Shown here in pieces: positions 1-6,357 of a stretch of DNA of 64,000 nt. How positions within the stretch are numbered: position 1 is the first letter of the stretch; every line of letters begins with the position of its first letter. The translations under genes were made by a program, and so were the position numbers. Below the pieces are notes generated by a model. The model worked only from the letters and a program-made list of their open reading frames with translations, did not search any database and had not been told where the DNA came from. Source of the DNA: Rhodopseudomonas pentothenatexigens (lineage in GTDB: Bacteria; Pseudomonadota; Alphaproteobacteria; Rhizobiales; Xanthobacteraceae); contig NZ_UFQQ01000007.1 of NCBI RefSeq assembly GCF_900218015.1, forward strand, positions 62,001 to 126,000, given 5' to 3'.

Positions 1-296
1 CGGGCGTCGATGCGTATTTCCGCTCTGGGCATCGCGTTTGCCTCGTCGGGGTGATCGCACTCGGCCATGCGCGCGACGAGTTCGCCGCCCAGGTGAACGA
101 CTACTTCGCCCGCTGGCAGGAGGCGCTCGCCGTTGCGTTGCGCCGCTGCGGGGTGTCGGCTGTCGCAGCCCGACGCCGCGCCGAGGATGCGGTGCTGTCG
201 ATTCAGGGCGCCCTGGTTCTCGCGCGCGCCCGCAATGACGCGGCGGTGTTCACGCGTGCGTTGTCCGAATTGAAGGCGCGATTGCTCGCGGCCTAG
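1..296 (+). CDS. TetR/AcrR-type regulator, C-terminal part (cut by window edge)
   Basis: Only the last ~97 codons are in the window; the frame is open from base 3 to the TAG at 294-296. The N-terminal DNA-binding helix-turn-helix lies outside. The residues run DAYFRSGHRV, then a helical stretch ending in AEDAVLSIQGALVLARA and a final short helix. This resembles the ligand-binding C-terminal domain of the YxaF/LmrA type of TetR repressors, where the AEDAV...QGALVLAR pattern is common. An ATG at 51 is internal to the domain and is not the true start. The effector and target genes cannot be read from this fragment. Confidence 0.7.
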   Translation, partial: GVDAYFRSGHRVCLVGVIALGHARDEFAAQVNDYFARWQEALAVALRRCGVSAVAARRRAEDAVLSIQGALVLARARNDAAVFTRALSELKARLLAA

Positions 297-396
297 CGCG
301 CACCCCCGAGCACCCTCTGTTCCGTCTCGCCGCCTCACCGTTCTCCGGAAGGCGCTCAGGTTTCCGGCTTGGACAGCCGAACTTTGTTGGGCATGG

Positions 397-423
397 TGTC
401 GGCCAGGGACGAAGACAATCGTC
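397..423 (+). promoter_or_regulatory. Candidate ECF42-type promoter of the DGPF-sigma operon
   Basis: TGTCGG (397-402), a 17 nt spacer and CGTC (420-423) lie 24 nt upstream of the ATG at 448. The identical arrangement, with the same ATCGTCTTnnAGC context, recurs at 3832-3858 before the second DGPF gene. Published ECF42 promoters have a TGTCGA-like -35 and a CGTC/CGAC-like -10, so self-activation by the sigma factor encoded just downstream is the natural reading. Confidence 0.6.
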
Positions 424-447
424 TTACAGCCGAGGGAGACGCACGCC

Positions 448-819
448 ATGCTCTACGCCATCCTCTGCTATCACGACGAAAATTTCGTCGGTTCTTGGAG
501 CCGCGAAGAAGACGCCGCCGTGATGGAGAAGCTCAAGGCCGTCCACGGCAAGCTCGCCGAGGCCGGCCGGCTCGGTCCGGTGGCACGGCTGCTGCCGACC
601 ACCGCGGCCACGACGCTGCGCAAGGATTCGGAACCGCCGGTGGTGATTGACGGCCCGTTCGCCGAGACCAAGGAGCAGTTGCTCGGTTTCTACGTCGTCG
701 AGTGCGACGATCTCGACGCTGCGCTCGATGTCGCGCGCGATCTCGGCCGCGTCAATCCAGGCGGCGCTTACGAGATCCGCCCCATCGGATTGTTCACGCC
801 GGGGACGGCGCTGCCATGA
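448..819 (+). CDS. YCII-related DGPF-domain protein (ECF42 partner)
   Basis: A 123-residue protein of the YCII/DGPF family, which has a dimeric alpha-beta ferredoxin-like fold. The diagnostic DGPF motif sits at residues 71-74 inside VVIDGPFAETKEQLLGFYVVE. DGPF proteins of this kind are encoded next to ECF42 sigma factors and belong to their regulon; their biochemical role is not established. The ATG at 448 follows a GAGGGAGACGCACGCC ribosome-binding region. The stop codon overlaps the sigma factor start (ATGA at 816-819), so the two are translationally coupled. A second DGPF gene lies at 3890. Confidence 0.85.
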   Translation: MLYAILCYHDENFVGSWSREEDAAVMEKLKAVHGKLAEAGRLGPVARLLPTTAATTLRKDSEPPVVIDGPFAETKEQLLGFYVVECDDLDAALDVARDLGRVNPGGAYEIRPIGLFTPGTALP

Positions 820-2084
820 CCGACCTCGCCTGGATCGAAACCGCGATCATCGCCGCGCGGCCCCAGGCGATCGGCGCTCTGCTGCGCTACTTCCGCGATC
901 TCGACACCGCCGAGGAGGCGTTCCAGAACGCCTGTTTGCGGGCGCTGAAATCCTGGCCGCAGAACGGGCCGCCGCGCGACACGGCGGCGTGGCTGATCAT
1001 GGTCGGCCGCAATGTCGCGATCGACGATCTGCGCCGCGGCAAGAAACAGCAGCCGCTGCCCGATGACGCGGCGATCTCCGATCTCGAGGATGCCGAGGAT
1101 GCGCTGGCCGAACGGCTCGACGGCTCGCACTACCGCGACGATATCCTGCGGCTGCTGTTCATCTGCTGCCATCCGGAACTGCCATCGACCCAGCAGATCG
1201 CGTTGGCCCTGCGGATCGTGAGCGGGCTGACCGTGCCGCAAATCGCACGGGCGTTTCTGGTGTCCGACGCCGCGATGGAGCAGCGCATCACCCGCGCCAA
1301 GGCCAAGGTCGCGCGTGCCGGCATGCCGTTCGAGACACCCGGCGCGGTCGAGCGCGCCGAGCGGCTCGGTGCGGTCGCAGCGATGATCTATCTGGTATTC
1401 AACGAAGGCTATTCGGCAGCCGGCGAGACCGCGGGGGTGCGCGCTCCGCTGTGCGAGGAAGCGATCCGGCTGGCGCGATTGCTGCTGCGGCTGTTCCCGT
1501 CCGAACCGGAAATCATGGGGCTGACGGCGCTGATGCTGCTGCAGCACGCCCGGGCGCCGGCACGATTCGATCCCGGCGGCGAGATCGTGTTGCTCGAGGA
1601 TCAGGATCGCAGCTTGTGGAACCCGACGTTGATCGCCGAGGGGCTGTCGCTGATCGACAAGGCAATGCGTCACCGCCGCACCGGGGCGTATCAGATCCAG
1701 GCGGCGATCGCGGCGCTGCACGCGCGCGCGGCCCGCTACGAGGACACCGATTGGCAGCAGATCGATCTGCTGTACGGCTCGCTCGAAATCCTCCAGCCAT
1801 CGCCGGTGGTGACGCTCAATCGCGCGGTCGCGGTGGCCAAGCTGCGCGGGCCGGAGGCGGCACTGGCGATGATCGAGCCGCTGGAATCGCGGCTCGGCAG
1901 CTACTTCCACTACTTCGGCGCCAAAGGCGCGCTGTTGCTGCAGCAGGGGCGCTGCGACGACGCGCGCACCGCCTTCGATCGCGCCATTGCGCTCGCCCGG
2001 ACACCGGCCGAAGCCGCTCATATTCGCATGCATCTCGACCGGCTGATGCTGGACAGCGAGGCATCGGCGCGTTCGAGCGCGTAG
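816..2084 (+). CDS. ECF42-type RNA polymerase sigma factor with TPR-like C-terminal extension
   Basis: A 422-residue sigma factor, roughly twice the size of a classical ECF sigma. Region 2 spans about residues 10-75 (AEEAFQNACLRALKSW, then AAWLIMVGRNVAIDDLRR). Region 4 spans about 120-165 (LTVPQIARAFLVSDAAMEQR, RAKAKV). The remaining ~240 residues form a helical extension with repeated GAYQIQAAIAALHARA and TPVVTLNRAVAVAK-like helices, as in the TPR-like tail of ECF42 proteins. No anti-sigma factor gene is adjacent, as expected for this group, where the tail itself controls activity. The ATG overlaps the stop of the DGPF gene by 4 nt, so both are read from the promoter at 397-423. The inducing signal is unknown. 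Confidence 0.85.
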   Translation: MTDLAWIETAIIAARPQAIGALLRYFRDLDTAEEAFQNACLRALKSWPQNGPPRDTAAWLIMVGRNVAIDDLRRGKKQQPLPDDAAISDLEDAEDALAERLDGSHYRDDILRLLFICCHPELPSTQQIALALRIVSGLTVPQIARAFLVSDAAMEQRITRAKAKVARAGMPFETPGAVERAERLGAVAAMIYLVFNEGYSAAGETAGVRAPLCEEAIRLARLLLRLFPSEPEIMGLTALMLLQHARAPARFDPGGEIVLLEDQDRSLWNPTLIAEGLSLIDKAMRHRRTGAYQIQAAIAALHARAARYEDTDWQQIDLLYGSLEILQPSPVVTLNRAVAVAKLRGPEAALAMIEPLESRLGSYFHYFGAKGALLLQQGRCDDARTAFDRAIALARTPAEAAHIRMHLDRLMLDSEASARSSA

Positions 2085-2209
2085 GGCAATTCCGGTTCCG
2101 ATCGAAGTAGAACCGCAGCTCTGGCCTTGTGCTTGGGCGCGTTCCGTTCACGCGGACCGCGCTCCACGTCGCTCGACAACGCTGCAAGCCATCACCCGCA
2201 GGAAACCGC

Positions 2210-2998
2210 CTAGCCGTTCTTGCGTTCGCCGCGCAAGGTCGGCAGGCCGATGCCGGCGGCGTCGAAACCGCCATCGACGGCGAGGATCTGGCCGGTGATG
2301 TAGCTGGCGCGATCGCTGCACAGGAAGAAGATCGCCTCCGCCAGTTCCTCCTCGAGGCCGTAGCGCGCCATCGGAATCGCGTCGCGATAGTCGGACCGGA
2401 TTTCGGTGGTGTGCACCTGTTTGGCCATCGCGGTGTCGACCGGGCCGGGCGCGACGCTGTTGACGCGAATGCCGAGCTGCGCCAGCTCGACCGCGCATTG
2501 CTTGGTGAAATGCGCCAGCCCGGCCTTGCTCGACCCGTAGGCGACGCGCAGCGTCGAGGCGCGCAGCGAGGAGATCGACGTGATGTTGACGATCGCGCCG
2601 CCGCCGGAATCCCGCATCAGCGGCACCGCGGCCTGGGTCATCAGGAACGGTCCGGTGAGGTTGACGTCCATCACCCGCTGCCATTCGTCGGGAGTCGTGT
2701 CCATCAGCGGCTTGAACACCGCGATACCGGCGTTGTTGACCAGCGCGTCGAGCCGGCCGAAGCGTTCGCCGACCGCGGCGATATCGCGGGCGATCGACTG
2801 GCGATCGGCGACGTCGCAATGCAACGCGATCGTCCGATCCGGCACCGCCAGAGTCTCCATCGCTGCTCGCAGCCCGTCGTCGTCCATATCGAGCAGCGCT
2901 ACCGACCAGCCGTCGGCGAGGAAGCGTTGGGCGGCGGCGAGTCCGATTCCGCGAGCGGCTCCGGTCACCAGCGCGACATTGGTCGGGGATGCGATCAT
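2210..2998 (-). CDS. Short-chain dehydrogenase/reductase (SDR) family oxidoreductase
   Basis: A classical SDR of about 262 residues. It has the TGAARGIG nucleotide-binding glycine motif near the N-terminus, NNAG (LVNNAGIAVF), and the catalytic Ser-Tyr-Lys set ITSISS ... YGSSK. The C-terminus ITGQILAVDGGF is typical of 3-oxoacyl reductase-like SDRs. LLDMDDDG after the first beta-alpha-beta unit, with an Asp at the end of strand 2, suggests NAD(H) preference. The start chosen is the ATG at 2998, with a GGA 8 nt upstream; ATG codons at 3013 and a start at 3058 would add 5 and 20 residues. It converges on the sigma factor gene and is transcribed alone. The substrate is not predictable. Confidence 0.8.
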   Translation of the reverse strand: MIASPTNVALVTGAARGIGLAAAQRFLADGWSVALLDMDDDGLRAAMETLAVPDRTIALHCDVADRQSIARDIAAVGERFGRLDALVNNAGIAVFKPLMDTTPDEWQRVMDVNLTGPFLMTQAAVPLMRDSGGGAIVNITSISSLRASTLRVAYGSSKAGLAHFTKQCAVELAQLGIRVNSVAPGPVDTAMAKQVHTTEIRSDYRDAIPMARYGLEEELAEAIFFLCSDRASYITGQILAVDGGFDAAGIGLPTLRGERKNG

Positions 2999-3205
2999 GC
3001 GTGTTCCAGTCATGCGAATGTCATCGAAGGTATGAACGAACAGTCGAGCCCTCCACATGCCAGCGCCGTGCCAAAGCTGTCCAGCGCGGCGCGCCGTCGC
3101 GGCGACGGCGGGAACGAGTCGACGACATCTGTTTTACATCGAACTGAAATACGACTTCGCGTCGAGGCGGGCATGACCACGCCTCAGCGGTTTGGGAGGT
3201 TTAGG

Positions 3206-3382
3206 ATGCAAGACGAACTCGAAGAGCGAATTCGCCACCGCGCCCGCGAGCTCTGGGAAGCTCAAGGCCAGCCGGAGGGACGCAGCGAGGAATTCTGGCT
3301 GCAGGCGGAACAAGAAGTTCGGGGCGAGAAGGAAACCTACGACAAGCTCCAGTCGGATCCGAGCATCACGACCAACAGCTGA
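3206..3382 (+). CDS. Small DUF2934 protein
   Basis: A 58-residue acidic, helical protein starting MQDELEERIRHRARELWE. It matches the DUF2934 family, whose hallmark is IRxRAYxLWExxGxPEGR followed by FWLQAExE. It has no known function but is frequent in Rhizobiales. The start is well supported by a GGGAGG ribosome-binding site 7 nt before the ATG. Longer forms of this frame reaching back to 2129 run antisense to the SDR gene and are not credible. Confidence 0.75.
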   Translation: MQDELEERIRHRARELWEAQGQPEGRSEEFWLQAEQEVRGEKETYDKLQSDPSITTNS

Positions 3383-3397
3383 CTTCTGTGAAGAAGG

Positions 3398-3423
3398 GCC
3401 GCCGGCATCTCTTTGCCGGCGGC
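3398..3423. terminator. Strong hairpin between convergent small genes
   Basis: A perfect 10 bp stem (GCCGCCGGCA / TGCCGGCGGC) with a 6 nt loop lies just after the DUF2934 stop and before the end of the convergent microprotein gene. There is no T-run on the plus side. On the minus side the stem is followed by CTTCTTC, so it may act mainly for the minus-strand gene. Confidence 0.55.
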
Positions 3424-3464
3424 GCTCGGCTATGTTCGCTCGATCGTGCTGCGCCCGACCAGCG

Positions 3465-3566
3465 TCAACGGACGTAGAACACCACGCCCGCGATCGTCAG
3501 CAGCGCCGCGGCGGCGAGCAGATGCGCGAGCGCGCGCGAGGCGGCGAGTTTGGTGGTGTCGTTCAT
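3465..3566 (-). CDS. 33-residue single-pass membrane microprotein
   Basis: A short open frame of 33 codons plus TGA. It begins MNDTTKLAASRALAHLL, followed by a hydrophobic segment (LLAAAALLTIAGVVFYV, residues ~16-32) and a terminal Arg. The ATG at 3566 is preceded by GGGGAGAGATTCGC, a good ribosome-binding site at normal spacing, and the gene ends just before a strong hairpin. The layout of N-terminal polar head and one C-terminal transmembrane helix is that of bacterial membrane microproteins. Function unknown. It is supported by the ribosome-binding site and hydrophobicity pattern only, since the frame is too short for codon statistics. Confidence 0.5.
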   Translation of the reverse strand: MNDTTKLAASRALAHLLAAAALLTIAGVVFYVR

Positions 3567-3831
3567 GCGAATCTCTCCCCAGTCTGCAGAGCCGTTGCTG
3601 CGGCCCGCGGGCACCTCGATCGGAGATCGCCTGTTTGGCGCAGGCAGACCTGGCGACGGATCGCCGAATACGATCGATGGTGAGATACGCTGAACACCCC
3701 GCGACGACCATTCGCACTTAGAGTCCCCACTCTGCGAATAGTGACGACGTCAGGCTGACGGCCTAATGAGGCGGCAATTTGTCGGCGAAATTGTGCGCTG
3801 CCGTGCGCTGCGCTGCAAATCTCTTGCACAA
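3567..3831. other. Intergenic region without a recognisable gene
   Basis: About 265 bases between the divergent microprotein gene and the ECF-type promoter of the second DGPF gene. I see no supported open frame. It must contain the promoter of the minus-strand microprotein. Confidence 0.4.
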
Positions 3832-3858
3832 TGTCGGAGCGGGGCACCACCGATCGTC
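3832..3858 (+). promoter_or_regulatory. Second ECF42-type promoter (before DGPF gene 2)
   Basis: TGTCGG (3832-3837), a 17 nt spacer and CGTC (3855-3858) lie 31 nt before the ATG at 3890. Element sequences and spacing are identical to 397-423, including flanking ATCGTCTT. This places the second DGPF gene in the same sigma regulon. Confidence 0.6.
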
Positions 3859-3889
3859 TTCAAGCTGCCAATCGAGCAGGAGAGCGACG

Positions 3890-4306
3890 ATGCGTTTCAT
3901 GATGCTGATGATCCCGAAAGGTTACGAGACGGCCGAGCCGGGCGTGATGCCGCAAGCCGATGCCGTCGCCGCGATGATGAAGTACAACGAGGCGCTGCAG
4001 CAGTCGGGCGTACTGATTACTTGCGACGGATTGCATCCGCCGTCGATGGGGGCCCGCGTCAGCTTTGGTACCGGCAAGCCGGTGGTGACTGACGGTCCGT
4101 TCGCCGAGGTCAAGGAAGTGCTCGGCGGCTATTGGATGATCGACGTCGCCTCGCGTCAGGATGCCATTGCCTGGGCGACGCGCTGCCCGGCGGGGCCGAA
4201 CGAGATCATCGAGGTTCGTCAGGTCCAGGAGATGGCCGACTTCCCCGACGAGGTGCGCAGCGAACTCGCCGGCTTCGAAGCCATGCAGGCGGCCGGGCGG
4301 CGCTGA
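3890..4306 (+). CDS. YCII-related DGPF-domain protein, second copy
   Basis: A 138-residue DGPF/YCII-family protein beginning MRFMMLMIPKGYE. Its DGPF motif (TDGPFAEVKEVLGGYWM) lies near residues 66-69. It is longer than the copy at 448 and clearly diverged from it, so this is not a recent duplication. The ATG at 3890 has an AGGAGA ribosome-binding site 6 nt upstream; a longer frame starting at 3779 would run through the promoter and is rejected. It is monocistronic and probably transcribed by the ECF42 sigma factor encoded at 816. Confidence 0.85.
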   Translation: MRFMMLMIPKGYETAEPGVMPQADAVAAMMKYNEALQQSGVLITCDGLHPPSMGARVSFGTGKPVVTDGPFAEVKEVLGGYWMIDVASRQDAIAWATRCPAGPNEIIEVRQVQEMADFPDEVRSELAGFEAMQAAGRR

Positions 4307-4407
4307 GTCGGCAGGCATTCTGTCGGATGGGGAGGGCGTCCCCGCCGCGGTGGTCTTCCCCCGGGCGGGCGCCGCTGCGGGGGCAATTGTGTTAGTGACC
4401 TTTACAT

Positions 4408-4440
4408 CCAGCTCATGTAAGACGCCTTCACATGAGCTGG
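4408..4440. repeat. 11 bp perfect inverted repeat overlapping the TetR start codon
   Basis: CCAGCTCATGT (4408-4418) and ACATGAGCTGG (4430-4440) are exact reverse complements separated by 11 nt. The right arm contains the ATG of the TetR gene (4432-4434). In RNA this could hide the start codon; in DNA it surrounds the operator at 4415-4433. Confidence 0.7.
4415..4433. promoter_or_regulatory. TetR operator candidate 1 (autoregulatory)
   Basis: ATGTAAGACGCCTTCACAT has the form ATGTAA-N7-TCACAT. It matches the perfect palindrome at 5229-5247 (ATGTAA-N7-TTACAT) in both half-site orientation and spacing, with one half-site mismatch. It overlaps the start codon of the regulator, consistent with autorepression. 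Confidence 0.55.
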
Positions 4441-5136
4441 CGCAAGGAAGAGCGCCGCGCCGAGCGCGGCTACCATCACGGCAATCTGAAGGAAGCGCTG
4501 CTGCAGGCGGCGCTCGGCCTGATCGCCGAGAAGGGCCCGGGCGGCTTCACCTTCGCCGACGCCGCCCGTATGGCCGGCGTCAGCCCGGCGGCGCCGTACC
4601 GCCATTTCCGCGATCGCGACGAGCTGCTTTCCAACATCGCCCAACGCGGCTTCGAGCTGTTCGAGCAGGTGCTGGCCAAGGCCTGGGACGACGGTCGTCC
4701 GGACACGGTTGCGGCCTTTATGCGGGTCGGCCGCGCCTACCTCGCTTTCGCCCGCACCGAGCCTGCCTACTACGCCGCAATGTTCGAATCCGGTGTGCCG
4801 ATCGACGTCAACCCGATGCTGCTGACCTCGTCGGAACGCGCCTTCAACGTGATCCGGGCCGCCGCCGAACGGCTGGCGGCGCTGACCCCGCCCGGCGTGG
4901 TGCGGCCGCCGGCGCTGATGATGGCGCTGCACATCTGGTCGATGTCGCACGGCATCGCGTCGCTGTTCGGCCGCGGCGACGGCGCCCGGCGCAAGCTGCC
5001 GATGGCGCCCGAAGAGCTGCTCGAAGCCGGCGTGCTGATCTATCTGCGTGGGCTCGGGTTCCCGACCGATCATCCGGTCGAAGCCGAAAATCCCAAGGAA
5101 TCGAAGCGCACCGGGCCGTGGGGCAGCTCGACCTGA
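4432..5136 (+). CDS. TetR/AcrR-family regulator with WHG-type C-terminal domain
   Basis: A 234-residue repressor. The N-terminal helix-turn-helix occupies about residues 13-60 (RGYHHGNLKEALLQAALGLI, then FTFADAARMAGVSPAAPYRH FRDRDELL). The C-terminal half (AYLAFARTEPAYYAAMFESG ... MALHIWSMSHGIASLF) resembles the TetR_C WHG domain. There is no Shine-Dalgarno before the ATG at 4432 and the start lies inside an inverted repeat, so a very short or absent leader is possible. The shared operator before the next gene indicates that it controls itself and the DUF2852 gene. The ligand is unknown. Confidence 0.85.
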   Translation: MSWRKEERRAERGYHHGNLKEALLQAALGLIAEKGPGGFTFADAARMAGVSPAAPYRHFRDRDELLSNIAQRGFELFEQVLAKAWDDGRPDTVAAFMRVGRAYLAFARTEPAYYAAMFESGVPIDVNPMLLTSSERAFNVIRAAAERLAALTPPGVVRPPALMMALHIWSMSHGIASLFGRGDGARRKLPMAPEELLEAGVLIYLRGLGFPTDHPVEAENPKESKRTGPWGSST

Positions 5137-5201
5137 CGGCGGCATCCACCGGCAACCGCGCCCTGCGGCGAAAAATCACCCAAACCCCGATCCGGTCTTG
5201 C

Positions 5202-5230
5202 TTGACAAACCGATAGAACCGCCCAAGTAT
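5202..5230 (+). promoter_or_regulatory. Promoter of the DUF2852 gene
   Basis: TTGACA (5202-5207), a 17 nt spacer and AAGTAT (5225-5230) form a plausible housekeeping promoter. The palindrome at 5229-5247 overlaps its -10/+1 region, the classic geometry for repression. Confidence 0.5.
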
Positions 5231-5247
5231 GTAAATGTTATTTACAT
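5229..5247. promoter_or_regulatory. TetR operator candidate 2 (perfect palindrome)
   Basis: ATGTAAAT-GTT-ATTTACAT is a perfect 8+8 bp palindrome overlapping the probable -10 element. It is the best match in the window to the half-site ATGTAA and is shared with the upstream TetR gene. Confidence 0.65.
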
Positions 5248-5278
5248 TCACAACGGCACCGAGCCGATGGAGAAGCAA

Positions 5279-5746
5279 ATGGCCAACGCCGCTGACTATG
5301 ATCGATGGGGTCCTTCCGGGGCGCGCTACCAGCCCGCGCTACGGTCGTCCTGGAGTCCAGGCTGGATCCTGCTGACGGTGGCCGGCTTCATCGTCTGGTG
5401 GCCGATCGGACTCGCACTTCTCTTCTACACACTCTGGAGCAGAAACATGGGTTGCTGGGATCGCGATCGCTTCGCCAACAAGATGGAGCGGATGCAGTGG
5501 AAAATGGAGCGGATGCGCAACCGTATGGATCGCGGCGGCTTCGGCTTCGGCCCGCCGTCGAGCGGCAACCGCGCCTTTGATGAATACCGGATGGAGACGC
5601 TGCGCCGGCTCGAAGAGGAGCAGGTCGAGTTCAAGGAATTCCTCGAGCGCCTGCGCCACGCCAAGGACAAGGAAGAGTTCGACGCCTTCATGGCGCAGCA
5701 CCGGACCAAGCCGGCGCCGTCGCCCGACAATTCGGCGCAGGGCTGA
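5279..5746 (+). CDS. DUF2852 membrane protein
   Basis: A 155-residue protein. One strongly hydrophobic segment at about residues 24-46 (PGWILLTVAGFIVWWPIGLA) is followed by a long charged amphipathic helix rich in Met/Arg/Glu (KMERMQWKMERMRNRM, later RRLEEEQVEFKEFLERLR) and a Pro-rich tail. This is the DUF2852 pattern, an alphaproteobacterial inner-membrane family of unknown function. The start at 5279 follows GGAGAAGCAA at ideal distance; an ATG at 5267 is the poorer choice. Expression should be controlled by the TetR protein through the operator at 5229-5247. Confidence 0.8.
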   Translation: MANAADYDRWGPSGARYQPALRSSWSPGWILLTVAGFIVWWPIGLALLFYTLWSRNMGCWDRDRFANKMERMQWKMERMRNRMDRGGFGFGPPSSGNRAFDEYRMETLRRLEEEQVEFKEFLERLRHAKDKEEFDAFMAQHRTKPAPSPDNSAQG

Positions 5747-5776
5747 TCGCGCCTGATCCGACCCTCAGCGCCAACC

Positions 5777-5814
5777 GCCGCCCGCCTGTGCCCCCAGGCG
5801 GGCGGCTTCTTTTT
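5777..5814 (+). terminator. Rho-independent terminator after DUF2852 gene
   Basis: An 11 bp GC stem (GCCGCCCGCCT / AGGCGGGCGGC) is followed by TTCTTTTT. It insulates the next ECF41 promoter, which starts about 20 nt downstream. Confidence 0.85.
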
Positions 5815-5834
5815 GCGAGCTTTGCTCGCCGCAA

Positions 5835-5861
5835 TGTCACACCGCGCGACGCTGTCTCGTC
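5835..5861 (+). promoter_or_regulatory. Consensus ECF41 promoter
   Basis: TGTCACA (5835-5841), exactly 16 nt, then CGTC (5858-5861). This is the published ECF41 promoter consensus, normally found before the partner gene that sits next to the ECF41 sigma gene, exactly as here. Confidence 0.8.
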
Positions 5862-5889
5862 CTATGTTCGTCAACCAAGGGAGACGACC

Positions 5890-6357
5890 ATGACACCGCG
5901 CCTCAACCCCGCCACTGCCGCACCCGACGCCTACAAGGCGATGGTCGCGCTGGAGACCTACATCCAGGGCAGCGGCCTCGAGCCGAGCCTGATCGAACTG
6001 GTCAAGATGCGCGCCTCGCAGATCAATGGCTGCGCGTTCTGCCTCGACATGCACAGCAAGGACGCCCGCGCCCATGGCGAGACCGAGCAGCGACTGTATC
6101 TGCTCAACGCCTGGCGGGAATCGCCGCTGTACACCGATCGGGAGCGCGCCGCGCTCGGCTGGACCGAAGCCCTGACATTGGTCGCGCAAACCCAGGCGCC
6201 GGACCACGACTACGCCGCGCTGAAGCAGCATTTCAGCGACGCCGAGCAGGTCAAGCTGACGCTGCTGATCGGTGCGATCAACACCTGGAACAGGATCGCC
6301 ATCGGCTTCCGGCTGCTGCATCCGACCGCAGCCGTCGCACATGCCAAGGCCTCCTGA
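5890..6357 (+). CDS. Carboxymuconolactone-decarboxylase/AhpD-like protein (ECF41 partner)
   Basis: A 155-residue helical protein of the CMD/AhpD-like superfamily. The redox motif is INGCAFCLDMHSKDAR (residues ~46-61), with the CxxC pair and a downstream His as in AhpD-type peroxidase partners. Such proteins are the most common partner encoded next to ECF41 sigma factors and are usually the main promoter target. The start at 5890 has AAGGGAGACGACC upstream. The sigma gene begins inside its last codons (17 nt overlap), so the two form one transcription unit from the ECF41 promoter. The physiological substrate is unknown. Confidence 0.85.
   Translation: MTPRLNPATAAPDAYKAMVALETYIQGSGLEPSLIELVKMRASQINGCAFCLDMHSKDARAHGETEQRLYLLNAWRESPLYTDRERAALGWTEALTLVAQTQAPDHDYAALKQHFSDAEQVKLTLLIGAINTWNRIAIGFRLLHPTAAVAHAKAS

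Noticed and set aside
38..238. Arg/Pro-rich frame at the left edge
   Set aside because: Out-of-frame shadow of the TetR C-terminal fragment.
3106..3150. GGAAC...GTT resembling a general stress EcfG promoter before the DUF2934 gene
   Set aside because: Spacing between GGAAC and TGTT is 14 nt, too short for the EcfG consensus.
4402..4420. TTACAT-N7-ATGTAA as the TetR operator
   Set aside because: Half-sites are in the opposite orientation to those of the palindrome at 5229-5247; the overlapping ATGTAA-N7-TCACAT at 4415-4433 fits better.
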